This document shows positions 1 through 11,637 of a stretch of 64,000 nucleotides of DNA, piece by piece; position 1 is the first letter of the stretch; each line of letters starts with the position of its first letter. This DNA comes from Microbacterium sp. CGR2. GTDB taxonomy: Bacteria > Actinomycetota > Actinomycetes > Actinomycetales > Microbacteriaceae. A model generated the notes under the pieces. The model ran no database searches and was not told the DNA's origin. It was given only the letters and a program-made list of their open reading frames with translations. The stretch spans positions 1,550,001 to 1,614,000 of the forward strand of contig NZ_RBHX01000001.1 in NCBI RefSeq assembly GCF_003626735.1. Reading direction: 5' to 3'. The translations under genes were made by a program, and so were the position numbers.

Positions 1-2
1 AG

Positions 3-1169
<1,167 letters not shown>

Positions 1170-1184
1170 GCATCCGCCCCGTAC

Positions 1185-1227
1185 AGAGAAGACCCCCGGC
1201 CGCAGAGCGGTACCGAGGGTCTTCTCT
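1185..1227. terminator. Bidirectional terminator hairpin between M23 peptidase and ppa
   Basis: Arms AGAGAAGACCC and GGGTCTTCTCT pair perfectly (11 bp) around a GC-rich loop, in the 75-bp gap between two convergent genes. Confidence 0.75.
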
Positions 1228-1244
1228 TCGTCTGGCGGCTGAGG

Positions 1245-1736
1245 TCAGTGACCCTGCTCGCCGTAACGCACGATCGACTCGTCGAGGATGCGCTGCGCCT
1301 CGGCGGCGTCGCCCCACGCGTCGACCTTGACCCACTTGTTGGGCTCGAGGTCCTTGTAGTGCTCGAAGAAGTGCTCGATCTCCTTCTTCGTGTACTCGGC
1401 GAGGTCGCCGATGTCCTGGATGTGGGCCCAGCGCGGGTCCTTGGACAGGACGGCGACAAGCTTGTCGTCACCGCCGGCCTCGTCGCTCATCTTCAGCACC
1501 GCGACCGGGCGGACCTCGACGACGACGCCCGGGTAGATGGCGTGGTCGAGCAGCACGAGCACGTCGAGCGGGTCGCCGTCCTCGCCGAGGGTGTTGTCGA
1601 AGTAGCCGTAGTCGGCCGGGTAGCCGAAGGTCGTGTAGAGCACCCGGTCGAGGTGCACTCGTCCGGTCTCGTGGTCGACCTCGTACTTCACGCGGCTGCC
1701 GCGCGGAATCTCGATGACGGCGTCGTGTGCGCCCAT
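1245..1736 (-). CDS. ppa: Inorganic pyrophosphatase (family I)
   Basis: A 163-residue cytoplasmic enzyme that hydrolyses diphosphate to two phosphates and pulls biosynthetic reactions forward. The family I signature DGDPLDVLV (around residues 53-61) gives the metal-binding aspartates, and YPADYGY and KDPRW are also typical. The length matches bacterial hexameric PPases. The ATG start is preceded by GAGGAGCA on the minus strand. It is divergent from tilS across a 65-86 bp gap that must hold both promoters, and it converges on the M23 gene. Confidence 0.97.
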   Translation of the reverse strand: MGAHDAVIEIPRGSRVKYEVDHETGRVHLDRVLYTTFGYPADYGYFDNTLGEDGDPLDVLVLLDHAIYPGVVVEVRPVAVLKMSDEAGGDDKLVAVLSKDPRWAHIQDIGDLAEYTKKEIEHFFEHYKDLEPNKWVKVDAWGDAAEAQRILDESIVRYGEQGH

Positions 1737-1822
1737 GCGTGTGCTCCTCAGAAAGACGGGTGGATGCCGCGGACTAGCCTACCCGCGCACTCCGCAGCGC
1801 AGTGGTGTCTTACCGTGGAGCT

Positions 1823-2812
1823 GTGCCCTCGCTCTCACCCGCCATCGCCGAGATCCGCCTCGCCGTGCGCACCGCGCTCGCTGACCTCCCCGAAGAATCG
1901 ACCGTGCTCGTCGCCCTCTCCGGCGGCGCTGACTCGCTCGCACTCGCCGCCGCGACCGCCTTCGAGGCTCCGAAGCGCGGGCTCCGTGTCACGGCGGTGA
2001 CCGTCGACCACGGTCTCCAGCCGGGGTCCGCGGACGTGGCCGCACGCGCGGCACGAACCGCGGAGGAACTCGGCCTCGACTCTCGTGTCGTGGGAGTCGA
2101 CATCGCCGGCGATGGTGGGCCGGAAGCCGCTGCACGCACGGCGCGCTATCGAGCGCTCGAAGAGGCCGCATCCGATACCCGCGCCTCCGCCGTGCTCCTC
2201 GGACACACGCTCGACGATCAGGCCGAAGGCGTGCTGCTGGGCCTCGCCCGGGGTTCGGGCGCGGCGAGCCTGCAGGGAATGGCGCCGGTCCGGGAGAGCG
2301 CAGATGGGGTTCGGTGGGTGCGACCCCTGCTGACGGTTCGTCGAACCACGACGAGGGCATTCTGCGCGGCATCCGCTCTGACACCGTGGGACGACCCCCA
2401 AAATCTCGAGGAGCGTTTCGCCCGCGTTCGCGTGCGCGAGCGGGTGCTTCCGGTGCTCGAATCCGAACTCGGCCCCGGCATCGCCGAGGCACTCGCTCGA
2501 ACGGCCGAACAGCTGCGGGAGGATGCCGAGGCCTTCGACGAGATGATCCACGAGACGATCGAGGACATCGTCGAGCACGCCGAGGCAGGGATATCGGTGA
2601 GCGTCGCCGCGCTGGCCGCGAACCCCGCAGCCCTTCGCAACCGGATCATCCGCCTGGTGGTCGACAGCGAGTTCGGTGTGAGTCTCACCCGCCTCCAGAC
2701 CGTCGAGGTCGCCCGGTTGGTGACCGACTGGGCCGGCCAGGGGCCCATCGATCTGCCGGGCTGCTCAGCGATCCGGCAGGGCGGGCGCATCGTCTTCACC
2801 GCGCGGGACTGA
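1823..2812 (+). CDS. tilS: tRNA(Ile)-lysidine synthetase
   Basis: This PP-loop ATPase modifies C34 of tRNA-Ile(CAU) to lysidine so that it reads AUA. The P-loop SGGADS is at residues 33-38, VDHGLQPGS and GHTLDDQAEG follow, and the C-terminal part is the short TilS substrate-binding region. I chose GTG at 1823 (MPSLSPAIAEIR); an upstream in-frame GTG at 1802 would add seven residues unlike the family. The 329-residue length is normal for actinobacteria. An 18-bp tandem duplication spans the stop codon. It usually lies next to hpt and ftsH, as here. Confidence 0.93.
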   Translation: MPSLSPAIAEIRLAVRTALADLPEESTVLVALSGGADSLALAAATAFEAPKRGLRVTAVTVDHGLQPGSADVAARAARTAEELGLDSRVVGVDIAGDGGPEAAARTARYRALEEAASDTRASAVLLGHTLDDQAEGVLLGLARGSGAASLQGMAPVRESADGVRWVRPLLTVRRTTTRAFCAASALTPWDDPQNLEERFARVRVRERVLPVLESELGPGIAEALARTAEQLREDAEAFDEMIHETIEDIVEHAEAGISVSVAALAANPAALRNRIIRLVVDSEFGVSLTRLQTVEVARLVTDWAGQGPIDLPGCSAIRQGGRIVFTARD

Positions 2813-2830
2813 TTCACCGCGCGGGACTGA
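2795..2830. repeat. 18-bp perfect tandem duplication across the tilS stop codon
   Basis: The unit TTCACCGCGCGGGACTGA occurs at 2795-2812 and again at 2813-2830. The first copy encodes the last residues FTARD and the TGA stop of tilS; the second lies just downstream and would supply the same C-terminus and a backup stop. Confidence 0.9.
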
Positions 2831-2873
2831 ACTCACCGGTGCGCTCCGCGCGAACTTCCGCGGCCCGTCGCAA

Positions 2874-2910
2874 GTTCTGCCGCCTCGCAGACGATGCGAG
2901 GCGGCAGAAC
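2874..2910. terminator. Perfect 16-bp hairpin between tilS and the DUF937 gene
   Basis: Arms GTTCTGCCGCCTCGCA and TGCGAGGCGGCAGAAC pair perfectly around a 5-nt loop, between two convergent genes. There is no clear T-tract, so an intrinsic terminator for both strands is the likely but not proven role. Confidence 0.7.
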
Positions 2911-2951
2911 TCGAGTGCCACCGTCGTTGTTCGGACTCCGGCGAGGCGGCG

Positions 2952-3497
2952 CTACTTCTTGCCGAAGAGGCCGCCGAGGATCCCGCCGAGATCGATGCCG
3001 CCGGCACCACTGCCGCCGGCGCTGCCGCCCGAGGACCCGCCGAGCAGACCCCCGATGAGGTCGCCGATGCCCCCGGACCCCTCACCGGCGGCGTCCGTCT
3101 TCTGGCTCTTGTCCTTGCCGGCATTGGCGATGAGGCCCATCACGATGGGGGCCAGGATCGGCAGAAGCTTGCCGAAGTCGACGGCCGGCGTCGCCTTCGA
3201 CTGGGTGAGCTTCTCGGTGACCTCCTGCTTCTTCGATCCGAGGATGTGCGAGACGATCTTGCCGCCGTCGGCCTGATCGATGTCGTCGACCTTGGCCGCG
3301 CTCGTCGTTCCGCGGTGCTTGCCTAGCGCCTTCTCGATGGCGGCGGATCCCTCCTCGGTCTTCGCGTTCTCGGAGAGCCCGCTCAGCAGAACGGCTCCGC
3401 CCTGTTCGACAGCGACCTTGGCCTCGTCGCGTGAGACGCCCAACTTCTCGGCGATGTCGTCGATGGGAACCTGCGTGAGGATTTCGTCAAGAGCCAT
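2952..3497 (-). CDS. DUF937 domain-containing protein
   Basis: A 181-residue protein with a DUF937-type N-terminus (MALDEILTQVPIDDIAEKLG) and VEQGGAVLLSGL, then AIEKALGKH and a GGKIVSHILG-like segment, all typical of the family. The tail is Gly/Ser-rich and ends in GGLFGKK. No signal peptide or enzyme motif is visible. The function of DUF937 proteins is unknown. It has its own promoter region, being divergent from hpt and convergent with tilS. Confidence 0.85.
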   Translation of the reverse strand: MALDEILTQVPIDDIAEKLGVSRDEAKVAVEQGGAVLLSGLSENAKTEEGSAAIEKALGKHRGTTSAAKVDDIDQADGGKIVSHILGSKKQEVTEKLTQSKATPAVDFGKLLPILAPIVMGLIANAGKDKSQKTDAAGEGSGGIGDLIGGLLGGSSGGSAGGSGAGGIDLGGILGGLFGKK

Positions 3498-3628
3498 GCT
3501 CAGTCCTTCCGTGGGTGGGCGTCTGCCCGTCTGTCCGTCACAGTAATCCGGATGCCGCGATCACGGGAGAGGGGTTGCATTCGGCTCGCGCGGTCGGAGA
3601 GTGCGCAATGGTCACCTAAAATCGATCC

Positions 3629-4180
3629 ATGCGCGCCGCGGAGATTCAGGATGACCTTGCAGAGATCCTCGTGACCGAGGAGCAGATCCTCGCCAAACTC
3701 GAGGAGCTGGCGAAGGAAGTCGCCCGCGACTACGAAGGCAAGGACCTCGTCCTGGTGGGCGTGCTCAAGGGCGCCGTCATGGTCATGGCCGACTTCGCCC
3801 GGGCGCTGCCGTTCCATGCTCCGATGGACTGGATGGCGGTCTCGAGTTACGGCGCGAGCACGAAGTCGAGCGGAGTCGTGCAGATCCGCAAAGACCTCGA
3901 CACCGACCTGAACGGCAAGCACGTGCTGATCGTCGAGGACATCATCGACTCAGGCCTGACCCTCAGCTGGCTGCTGGAGAACTTCGGATCCCGCGGGGCG
4001 GAGTCGATCGAGGTGCTGGCACTGCTGCGCAAACCCGAAGCGGCGAAGGTCGTCATCGACTGCAAGTACGTCGGGTTCGACATCCCCACCGACTTCGTCG
4101 TCGGATACGGGCTCGACTACGACGAGCGGTACCGCAACCTCCGCGACGTCGCGGTTCTCGCGCCGCACGTGTACAGCTGA
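3629..4180 (+). CDS. hpt: Hypoxanthine phosphoribosyltransferase
   Basis: Transfers ribose-5-phosphate from PRPP to hypoxanthine or guanine in purine salvage, in the cytoplasm. The PRPP-binding motif VEDIIDSGLTL is at about residues 102-112, and LVGVLKGAVMVMADF and the GFDIPTDFVVGYGLDY region match type I PRTases. It is 183 residues, the usual length. The short leader before the ATG contains CACCTAAAAT, consistent with a -10 just upstream. The tilS-hpt-ftsH neighbourhood is conserved in actinobacteria. Confidence 0.95.
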   Translation: MRAAEIQDDLAEILVTEEQILAKLEELAKEVARDYEGKDLVLVGVLKGAVMVMADFARALPFHAPMDWMAVSSYGASTKSSGVVQIRKDLDTDLNGKHVLIVEDIIDSGLTLSWLLENFGSRGAESIEVLALLRKPEAAKVVIDCKYVGFDIPTDFVVGYGLDYDERYRNLRDVAVLAPHVYS

Positions 4181-4291
4181 GCCCCCGAACACTCAACGCG
4201 CGACCGGTCTCACTCAACGAGGCACGACGCGGTACGCCGTGGGTGAACGCACAGCGGCCGCCTAGGGCGCGCGCGATACGCTGATCCGATC

Positions 4292-6292
<2,001 letters not shown>

Positions 6293-6293
6293 C

Positions 6294-6896
6294 GTGACCG
6301 TCGACCGTCAGCGAATCGAGCGGCTCACCAGAGAGCTGCTCGAGGCGATCGGAGAAGACCCGGATCGTCCAGGCCTGAAGCAGACGCCGTCGCGAATGGC
6401 AGAGTTGTACGCCGAGTTCTTCGCGGGTGTCGGTGAAGACCCGGCCGCGCCCCTGGCGCGCACGATCAGCGTCACGCGAGGGCCCGCCCCCGACACCCTC
6501 CCGTCGGGAGCCGTGCTTCTGCGCGACATCCGTTTCCGCTCCGTCTGCGAGCATCATCTTCTGCCGTTCGCCGGCCTCGCACACCTCGCCTATCTGCCGG
6601 GGGAGCAGGTCGTCGGACTCGGCGCGCTCGTGCGTGTGGTCGAGATCCTCGCGGCGCGGCCACAGGTGCAGGAGCGGCTCGGCGAACAGATCGCCGACAC
6701 GATCGCGGAGCACCTCGACACCCGCGGCGTGCTCGTCGTCCTCGACGCCAGCCACGGCTGCGTGACCATGCGCGGCGGTCGGCAGACCGAGGCCACCACG
6801 CTGACGATCGCGGCACGCGGCGAATACACGGATGCCGTAGCCAGGACCGAGCTCATCTCCCTGATCGGCTCAGCCGGCTCAGGAACCCATCGATGA
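6294..6896 (+). CDS. folE: GTP cyclohydrolase I
   Basis: Converts GTP to 7,8-dihydroneopterin triphosphate, the first step of folate synthesis. The zinc ligands are visible in SVCEHHLLPF (Cys and His) and DASHGCVTMRG (Cys), and the C-terminal RGGRQTEATTLT is typical. It is 200 residues. The start is GTG at 6294, one base after the ftsH stop codon; initiation is probably coupled to ftsH translation. It is followed by folP after 16 bases. Confidence 0.96.
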   Translation: MTVDRQRIERLTRELLEAIGEDPDRPGLKQTPSRMAELYAEFFAGVGEDPAAPLARTISVTRGPAPDTLPSGAVLLRDIRFRSVCEHHLLPFAGLAHLAYLPGEQVVGLGALVRVVEILAARPQVQERLGEQIADTIAEHLDTRGVLVVLDASHGCVTMRGGRQTEATTLTIAARGEYTDAVARTELISLIGSAGSGTHR

Positions 6897-6912
6897 GGGG
6901 GCGGATCCGACG

Positions 6913-7719
6913 ATGACGGCCATCTGGGGCATCGTCAACGTCACTCCCGATTCCTTCAGCGACGGGGACCGCTATCTCGACGTCGACCGAGCCGTCGCCC
7001 ACGGGCTCCGCCTGCGTGCGGACGGCGCAACCGTGCTCGATGTGGGGGGCGAGTCGACACGACCGGGTGCGGAGCGCGTCGGCAGCAAGATCGAGCAGCA
7101 GCGGGTGATTCCGGTGATCGAGCAGCTCGTCGCCGCGAACGTTCCGGTCAGCGTCGACACGCTCGACGCTGCCACCGCCGCTGCAGCCGTTCGGGCGGGA
7201 GCCAGAATCGTCAACGACGTCTCCGGTGGGCTCGCGGACCCCGAGATGCGGTCGGCGGTCGCCGAATCGGGCGCGGACTTCGCCATCGGGCACTGGCGCG
7301 GCTTCTCTGCGGACATGTACGCGCGCGCCGAGTACCATCGGGTCGCGCGCGAGGTCGCCGGCGAGCTGCAGGAGCGCATCGGTGAAGCCGCAGCATCCGG
7401 CATCGCGCCGTCGCGACTCATCGTCGATCCCGGCATCGGATTCGCCAAGACAGGGGCGCAGAACTGGGAGCTGCTGCGCGGCCTCGACGAGATCGTCGCA
7501 CTCGGCCCTCGCGTGCTCATCGGCGCGTCCCGCAAGCGGTTCCTCGCCGAGACGCTGCGGACCACCGGCGCCGGCGGCGAGATCTCCGAGTCGCGGCGCG
7601 ACCTCGCCACGGCGGTCACGAGCGCCCTCGCTGCCCGCGCAGGGGTCTGGGCGGTTCGTGTTCACGACGTCGCCGCCACCCGCGATGCTCTGGCCATCAC
7701 CCACGCTTGGGAAGGCTGA
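6913..7719 (+). CDS. folP: Dihydropteroate synthase
   Basis: Condenses dihydropterin pyrophosphate with p-aminobenzoate; this is the sulfonamide target. The hallmark IWGIVNVTPDSFSDGDRYLD is at the N-terminus, LDVGGESTRPGA follows at about residues 39-50, and GASRKRFLAE gives the C-terminal substrate loop. It is 268 residues, the normal TIM-barrel length. It sits in the folE-folP-folB-folK cluster. Confidence 0.96.
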   Translation: MTAIWGIVNVTPDSFSDGDRYLDVDRAVAHGLRLRADGATVLDVGGESTRPGAERVGSKIEQQRVIPVIEQLVAANVPVSVDTLDAATAAAAVRAGARIVNDVSGGLADPEMRSAVAESGADFAIGHWRGFSADMYARAEYHRVAREVAGELQERIGEAAASGIAPSRLIVDPGIGFAKTGAQNWELLRGLDEIVALGPRVLIGASRKRFLAETLRTTGAGGEISESRRDLATAVTSALAARAGVWAVRVHDVAATRDALAITHAWEG

Positions 7720-7753
7720 GGCGCCACACCAGAGCCCCCCGTACGCTAGGGGC

Positions 7754-8149
7754 ATGGATTTCCTTGACGAGATCGTCCTCACCGGACTGACCGTGTTCGG
7801 CCGCCACGGGGTTTACGCCCGCGAGCGGGAGACAGGTCAGGAGTTCGTCATCGACCTCCGCCTGCATCTCTCCCTCGAGCAGGCCGGAGCATCCGACGAC
7901 GTGAACGACACCGTGCACTACGGGGAGCTTGCCGAGAAGGTGGCGGCGGTCGTCGGCGGTGAGCCGGTGAACCTGATCGAGACGCTCGCCGAGCGGATCG
8001 CCACCGTTGCGCTCGAAGACCGCCGTGTGCAGGGTGTCGTCGTGACCGTGCACAAGCCGTTCGCTCCCATCCCGCTCACCTTTGCCGATGTGGCCGTCAC
8101 GGTGCACCGCACTCGGACACCCGAAGGGCTCGAGGACATCACGACATGA
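7754..8149 (+). CDS. folB: Dihydroneopterin aldolase
   Basis: Cleaves dihydroneopterin to 6-hydroxymethyl-dihydropterin and glycolaldehyde. The start LDEIVLTGLTVFGRHGVYARERETGQEFVIDL contains the FolB active-site Glu/Lys framework (GxHGVxxxEr), and DTVHYGEL and NLIETLAERIA are typical. The ATG at 7754 gives 131 residues, the family length; the frame is open far upstream but overlaps folP there. Its stop overlaps the folK start (ATGA), implying translational coupling. Confidence 0.95.
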   Translation: MDFLDEIVLTGLTVFGRHGVYARERETGQEFVIDLRLHLSLEQAGASDDVNDTVHYGELAEKVAAVVGGEPVNLIETLAERIATVALEDRRVQGVVVTVHKPFAPIPLTFADVAVTVHRTRTPEGLEDITT

Positions 8150-8685
8150 GTCGGAACCTCACCATCCCCCCTGAGGTCCCGGGTCCGCGGCCGGGCAGGC
8201 CGGAGACGGTCGCCGTGGTCGCTCTGGGCGCCAACCTGGGCGACCGTGATGCCACGATCCGCGGTGCGGCCGAGCGCATCGCCCGCCTCCCGCTGGTCAC
8301 CGATGTGCGGTTGTCTCGCCTCTTCGAAACCGTCGCCCTCCGTCCCGAAGGGCCCGACCCCGACGCCCCCGCCTACGTCAACGCCGTCGCCCTGGTCGCG
8401 ACACGGCTGGCCCCGGAGATCTTTCTCGGGCTGCTGCACGCGATCGAGGACGAGAACGGGCGGGAACGCCACGAACGGTGGGGTGACCGCACCCTCGACC
8501 TCGATCTCATCGCGTACGGCGACGTGTTCTCGGACGACCCGCGGCTGCAGCTGCCGCATCCGCGCGCAGCCGAGCGTCTGTTCGTGCTCGATCCCTGGCT
8601 GGACGTCGATCCGGAAGCCGAGCTGCCCGGGCGCGGCAGGGTCAGCGATCTTGCCGACGAGCTGCGCGCGCGGGGTCGGGAATGA
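8146..8685 (+). CDS. folK: 2-amino-4-hydroxy-6-hydroxymethyldihydropteridine pyrophosphokinase
   Basis: Transfers pyrophosphate from ATP to hydroxymethyl-dihydropterin, giving the FolP substrate. VVALGANLGDRDATIRGA and the signature RHERWGDRTLDLDLIAYGD are clear, followed by LPHPRAAERLFVLDPW. It is 179 residues. It overlaps folB by four bases and the next gene by four bases. Confidence 0.95.
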   Translation: MSRNLTIPPEVPGPRPGRPETVAVVALGANLGDRDATIRGAAERIARLPLVTDVRLSRLFETVALRPEGPDPDAPAYVNAVALVATRLAPEIFLGLLHAIEDENGRERHERWGDRTLDLDLIAYGDVFSDDPRLQLPHPRAAERLFVLDPWLDVDPEAELPGRGRVSDLADELRARGRE

Positions 8686-9164
8686 AGCGCACCTCGGCGG
8701 GACTCCTGGCGGTCCTCGCGTTGCTCGCCACCGGAGGCGGGTTCCTGCTCAACCACCTGTTGACCGCGAGTGGACGTGCGACGTTCACGCCGTCGCTGCT
8801 GCTGCCGGTCCTGCTGCTGTTGATCGCGGCGGCGTCGGTCGGGGTGGCCTGGCCGGTTCGCGCGAGTGTGCGCACCGGCATCCGTATCGACCCGTTCCGA
8901 GCGCTCCGAGCGGCGACGCTGGCACGGGCTTCCAGCCTCCTCGGTGCGATCATGGCCGGGTTCGGGGCCGGACTGCTCCTCTTCCTTCTGTCGCGGCCCA
9001 TCGATCCACAGGTAGGGTCGACTGTGGCCATGCTGGCCCTGATCGGAAGTGCGGTCATTCTCGTGATCGCCGCACTCATCGCCGAACAGTTCTGCACTCT
9101 GCCGAAGGATCCTGATGACTCAGAACCCCGAGACCGCGCCCCTGAACCCGGCGGAGGGCACTGA
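8682..9164 (+). CDS. DUF3180 family membrane protein
   Basis: A 160-residue protein with four predicted transmembrane helices (about residues 5-30, 38-60, 85-108 and 118-142). It matches the DUF3180 proteins that regularly follow folK in actinobacteria. The function is unknown. It overlaps folK by four bases and the next gene by 50 bases, so it is part of the same transcript. Confidence 0.85.
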   Translation: MKRTSAGLLAVLALLATGGGFLLNHLLTASGRATFTPSLLLPVLLLLIAAASVGVAWPVRASVRTGIRIDPFRALRAATLARASSLLGAIMAGFGAGLLLFLLSRPIDPQVGSTVAMLALIGSAVILVIAALIAEQFCTLPKDPDDSEPRDRAPEPGGGH

Positions 9165-9696
9165 TCGACACGCCCTCGATCAGGGCACCTACACCCAGCT
9201 GCGCACAGCACGAAATGAGGCACGACTCGAGCTCGACGGCGTCTGGCACCAGATATCGCCTCGCTACGTGGTCTCGCAGATCCTCCAGAACGTGATCTTC
9301 ATCGCCTTCGTGGCGGCGGTGGCCATCGTGCTGCACCTCGTTCTCGATCAGACATGGGTGTGGATCCCGGCCGGGGTGATCCTGATCGTCACGGTGCTGG
9401 CGCTCGTCATCCTCCCGCGCCAGGCGAAGGCCATCGGGTACATGCTCCGCGCCGACGACATCGTCTTCCGCAAAGGCATCCTCTGGCAGCGGATGATCGC
9501 CGTTCCCTACGGCCGGATGCAGCTCGTGGACATCACGCAGGGACCGCTCGACCGCGCGTTCGGCATCAGTCAGTTGAAGATGGTGACGGCGGCAGCGACC
9601 ACCGGTGTGCAGATCCCGGGGCTCACGCAGAGCGCCTCCGAGGCGCTGCGTGACACGCTGATCGAAGTGGCCGAGACCCGCCGGACCGGCCTGTGA
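9115..9696 (+). CDS. Bacterial PH-domain (DUF304) membrane protein, YdbS-like
   Basis: A 193-residue protein with two transmembrane helices at about residues 62-100, followed by one bPH2 domain: YMLRADDIVFRKGILWQRMIAVPYGRMQLVDITQGPLDRAFGI is the family core. Pairs of a short and a long bPH2 membrane protein correspond to B. subtilis YdbS/YdbT. The ATG at 9115 lies inside the preceding gene; later starts would cut the polar N-terminus only. It overlaps the next gene by four bases. Confidence 0.85.
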   Translation: MTQNPETAPLNPAEGTDRHALDQGTYTQLRTARNEARLELDGVWHQISPRYVVSQILQNVIFIAFVAAVAIVLHLVLDQTWVWIPAGVILIVTVLALVILPRQAKAIGYMLRADDIVFRKGILWQRMIAVPYGRMQLVDITQGPLDRAFGISQLKMVTAAATTGVQIPGLTQSASEALRDTLIEVAETRRTGL

Positions 9697-11633
9697 GCGA
9701 GCAGAGCCCCGCTGCCCCGAGCGCGCAGGTGCCCACGGGCGTCAAGGACGCATCGACGACCCTCGCGGACGGCGAATGGCATCGGATGCATCCGCTCACG
9801 CCGCTCTTCAAGGGCGGCTTGGTCCTCATCATCGTGGCGGGAATCGTCATCACGAACATGCGGGACCGGCTCATCAACTGGTTCGTCACCCTTTTCACGC
9901 CCGAAGAGGCGAACTACAACGGCTACTCCGGCGGCGACCCTGTCGACTGGGTGTTCGAGAACAACCTGATCCTCCTCGTGCTGCTCGGGGTCCTCGGCCT
10001 CGTGGTCGTGCTCGTGCTCGTCTTCTGGTTCTTCTGGCGGTTCCACCAGTTCCGCATCACCGGCGACCACGTCGAGGTCCGCAAAGGCGTGGTCTTCCGG
10101 TCGCACCGCCGCGCGCCACTCGATCGCGTGCAGGGAGTCAACCTGACCCGTCCGTTCCCCGCCCGCATCATCGGGCTGGCGAAACTCGAAGTGGTCGGCG
10201 CGGGCAACGACGCGAATGTCGAGATGGAATACCTGGCGACGTCCCGCGCTGAATCGGTGCGGACCGACATCCTTCGGCTCGCATCAGGGGCACGGGCCGC
10301 GCGCAAAGCGGCGCTCAACCCGCAGTCCGGGGGTGCGGCGACGGGTGCACCGGCGTCGGTTCGCTCTCAGCTCCGGGGATCGATGAACGAGGGCGTCACC
10401 GGTTTGATCGCCGGCGTGGACCTCGACGACGTCGCTCCCGAGAGCGTGGTGAAGATCCCGACCGGCCGCCTGGTCGGTTCGCAGCTGATCGCCGGAATCC
10501 TGTGGCTGGTCTTCTTCGCTGTGATCTTCGCGGTGGCGCTCGGCAGCACGATCATCGGCATCCTCATCGACGGCGACCCTGACGGCGGCGTCGTGCTGCT
10601 CGGCATCGGCCTCGGGATGGGGATCCCCATGGTGATCGCCGTCGTCGGTATCACCTGGGCGCAGATCTCCAAGTCCTTGCGGTACTCGATCGCGCCGACA
10701 CCCGACGGAGTGCGCATCACATATGGGCTGCTGACCACGGTCACAGAGACCCTCCCGCCGGGCCGCATCTTCGCGGTGGAGGTCTCGCAGTCGCTGCTCT
10801 GGCGACCGTTCGGCTGGTGGACCATCAAGATCAACCGGATGAGCGGCAAGAGTGCGGCGCAGCAGACCTCGGGCAGCGCGCAGCAGTTCAACGTGGTGCT
10901 GCCCGTCGGCAAGCGCGCCGACGTCGAGCGTGTGCTCGGGCTCGTCCTCCCCGATGTGCCGAGCGAGCAGCTCGGCTTCCTGTGGGAGCACGGCATCGTC
11001 GGCCCCATCGACGGCGACCCTTTTCTCCGGATGCCTCGGCGTGCGTGGTGGCGTCGCCCGCTGTCGTGGAAGCGCGCCGGGTACTTGGTGGCCGATTTCG
11101 GGTTGGTGCTGCGTCGCGGATTCGTGTGGCGCAAGCTCGCCGTGTTCCCGCTGGCGCGGCTGCAGGGGGTCTCCCTCTCGCAGGGCCCGATCGACCGGGC
11201 GCAGCGAGTGTCGGGCGCGCAGGTGCACACGGTTCCGGGGCCCATCACCGGCTATCTCTCCGGGTTCGAGCGGGACGACGCCCTGTCGTTGCTCGACGGA
11301 GTGAGCCGGGCGGCGGCGGAAGCCGCTTCGCGCCACACCACTCACCGGTGGAGCGAGCATGTCGCAGAGTCCGTGCCGGTCGCGGTGCCGGCGGGTTCCG
11401 CTTTCCCCGCTGCTTTCCCACCTCCGCCGCCGCCTGCACCGCCGACGGCACCCGCCGCGCCTGTCGCACCGCCGGTCGGCTCGCCGCCTCCTTCGGCTCC
11501 TCCGGCTCCTCCGGCTGCACCGCCCGTGGCACCACCCGTGGCTCCGGCTCCGCCCGTGGCGCCGCCCGGTGCTCCGCTGGCGTTCCCCGCTCCACCCGCT
11601 CCGCCCGCGCCGCCTGCCTCTCCGGTGGAGTGA
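9693..11633 (+). CDS. Long bacterial PH-domain protein, YdbT-like, with Pro/Ala-rich tail
   Basis: A 646-residue membrane protein. It carries three bPH2-type repeats: FRITGDHVEVRKGVVFRSHR near residue 118, YSIAPTPDGVRITYGLLTT near 330, and LVLRRGFVWRKLAVFPLARLQGV near 472. Pairs of transmembrane helices lie near 45-110 and 265-325. The last 90 residues are almost only Pro, Ala, Ser and Val in PPAPP-type repeats, probably an extended arm. B. subtilis YdbST protects against some membrane-active bacteriocins; whether this pair does is unknown. The start is GTG, overlapping the short partner by four bases. Confidence 0.85.
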   Translation: MSEQSPAAPSAQVPTGVKDASTTLADGEWHRMHPLTPLFKGGLVLIIVAGIVITNMRDRLINWFVTLFTPEEANYNGYSGGDPVDWVFENNLILLVLLGVLGLVVVLVLVFWFFWRFHQFRITGDHVEVRKGVVFRSHRRAPLDRVQGVNLTRPFPARIIGLAKLEVVGAGNDANVEMEYLATSRAESVRTDILRLASGARAARKAALNPQSGGAATGAPASVRSQLRGSMNEGVTGLIAGVDLDDVAPESVVKIPTGRLVGSQLIAGILWLVFFAVIFAVALGSTIIGILIDGDPDGGVVLLGIGLGMGIPMVIAVVGITWAQISKSLRYSIAPTPDGVRITYGLLTTVTETLPPGRIFAVEVSQSLLWRPFGWWTIKINRMSGKSAAQQTSGSAQQFNVVLPVGKRADVERVLGLVLPDVPSEQLGFLWEHGIVGPIDGDPFLRMPRRAWWRRPLSWKRAGYLVADFGLVLRRGFVWRKLAVFPLARLQGVSLSQGPIDRAQRVSGAQVHTVPGPITGYLSGFERDDALSLLDGVSRAAAEAASRHTTHRWSEHVAESVPVAVPAGSAFPAAFPPPPPPAPPTAPAAPVAPPVGSPPPSAPPAPPAAPPVAPPVAPAPPVAPPGAPLAFPAPPAPPAPPASPVE

Positions 11634-11637
11634 GGCA

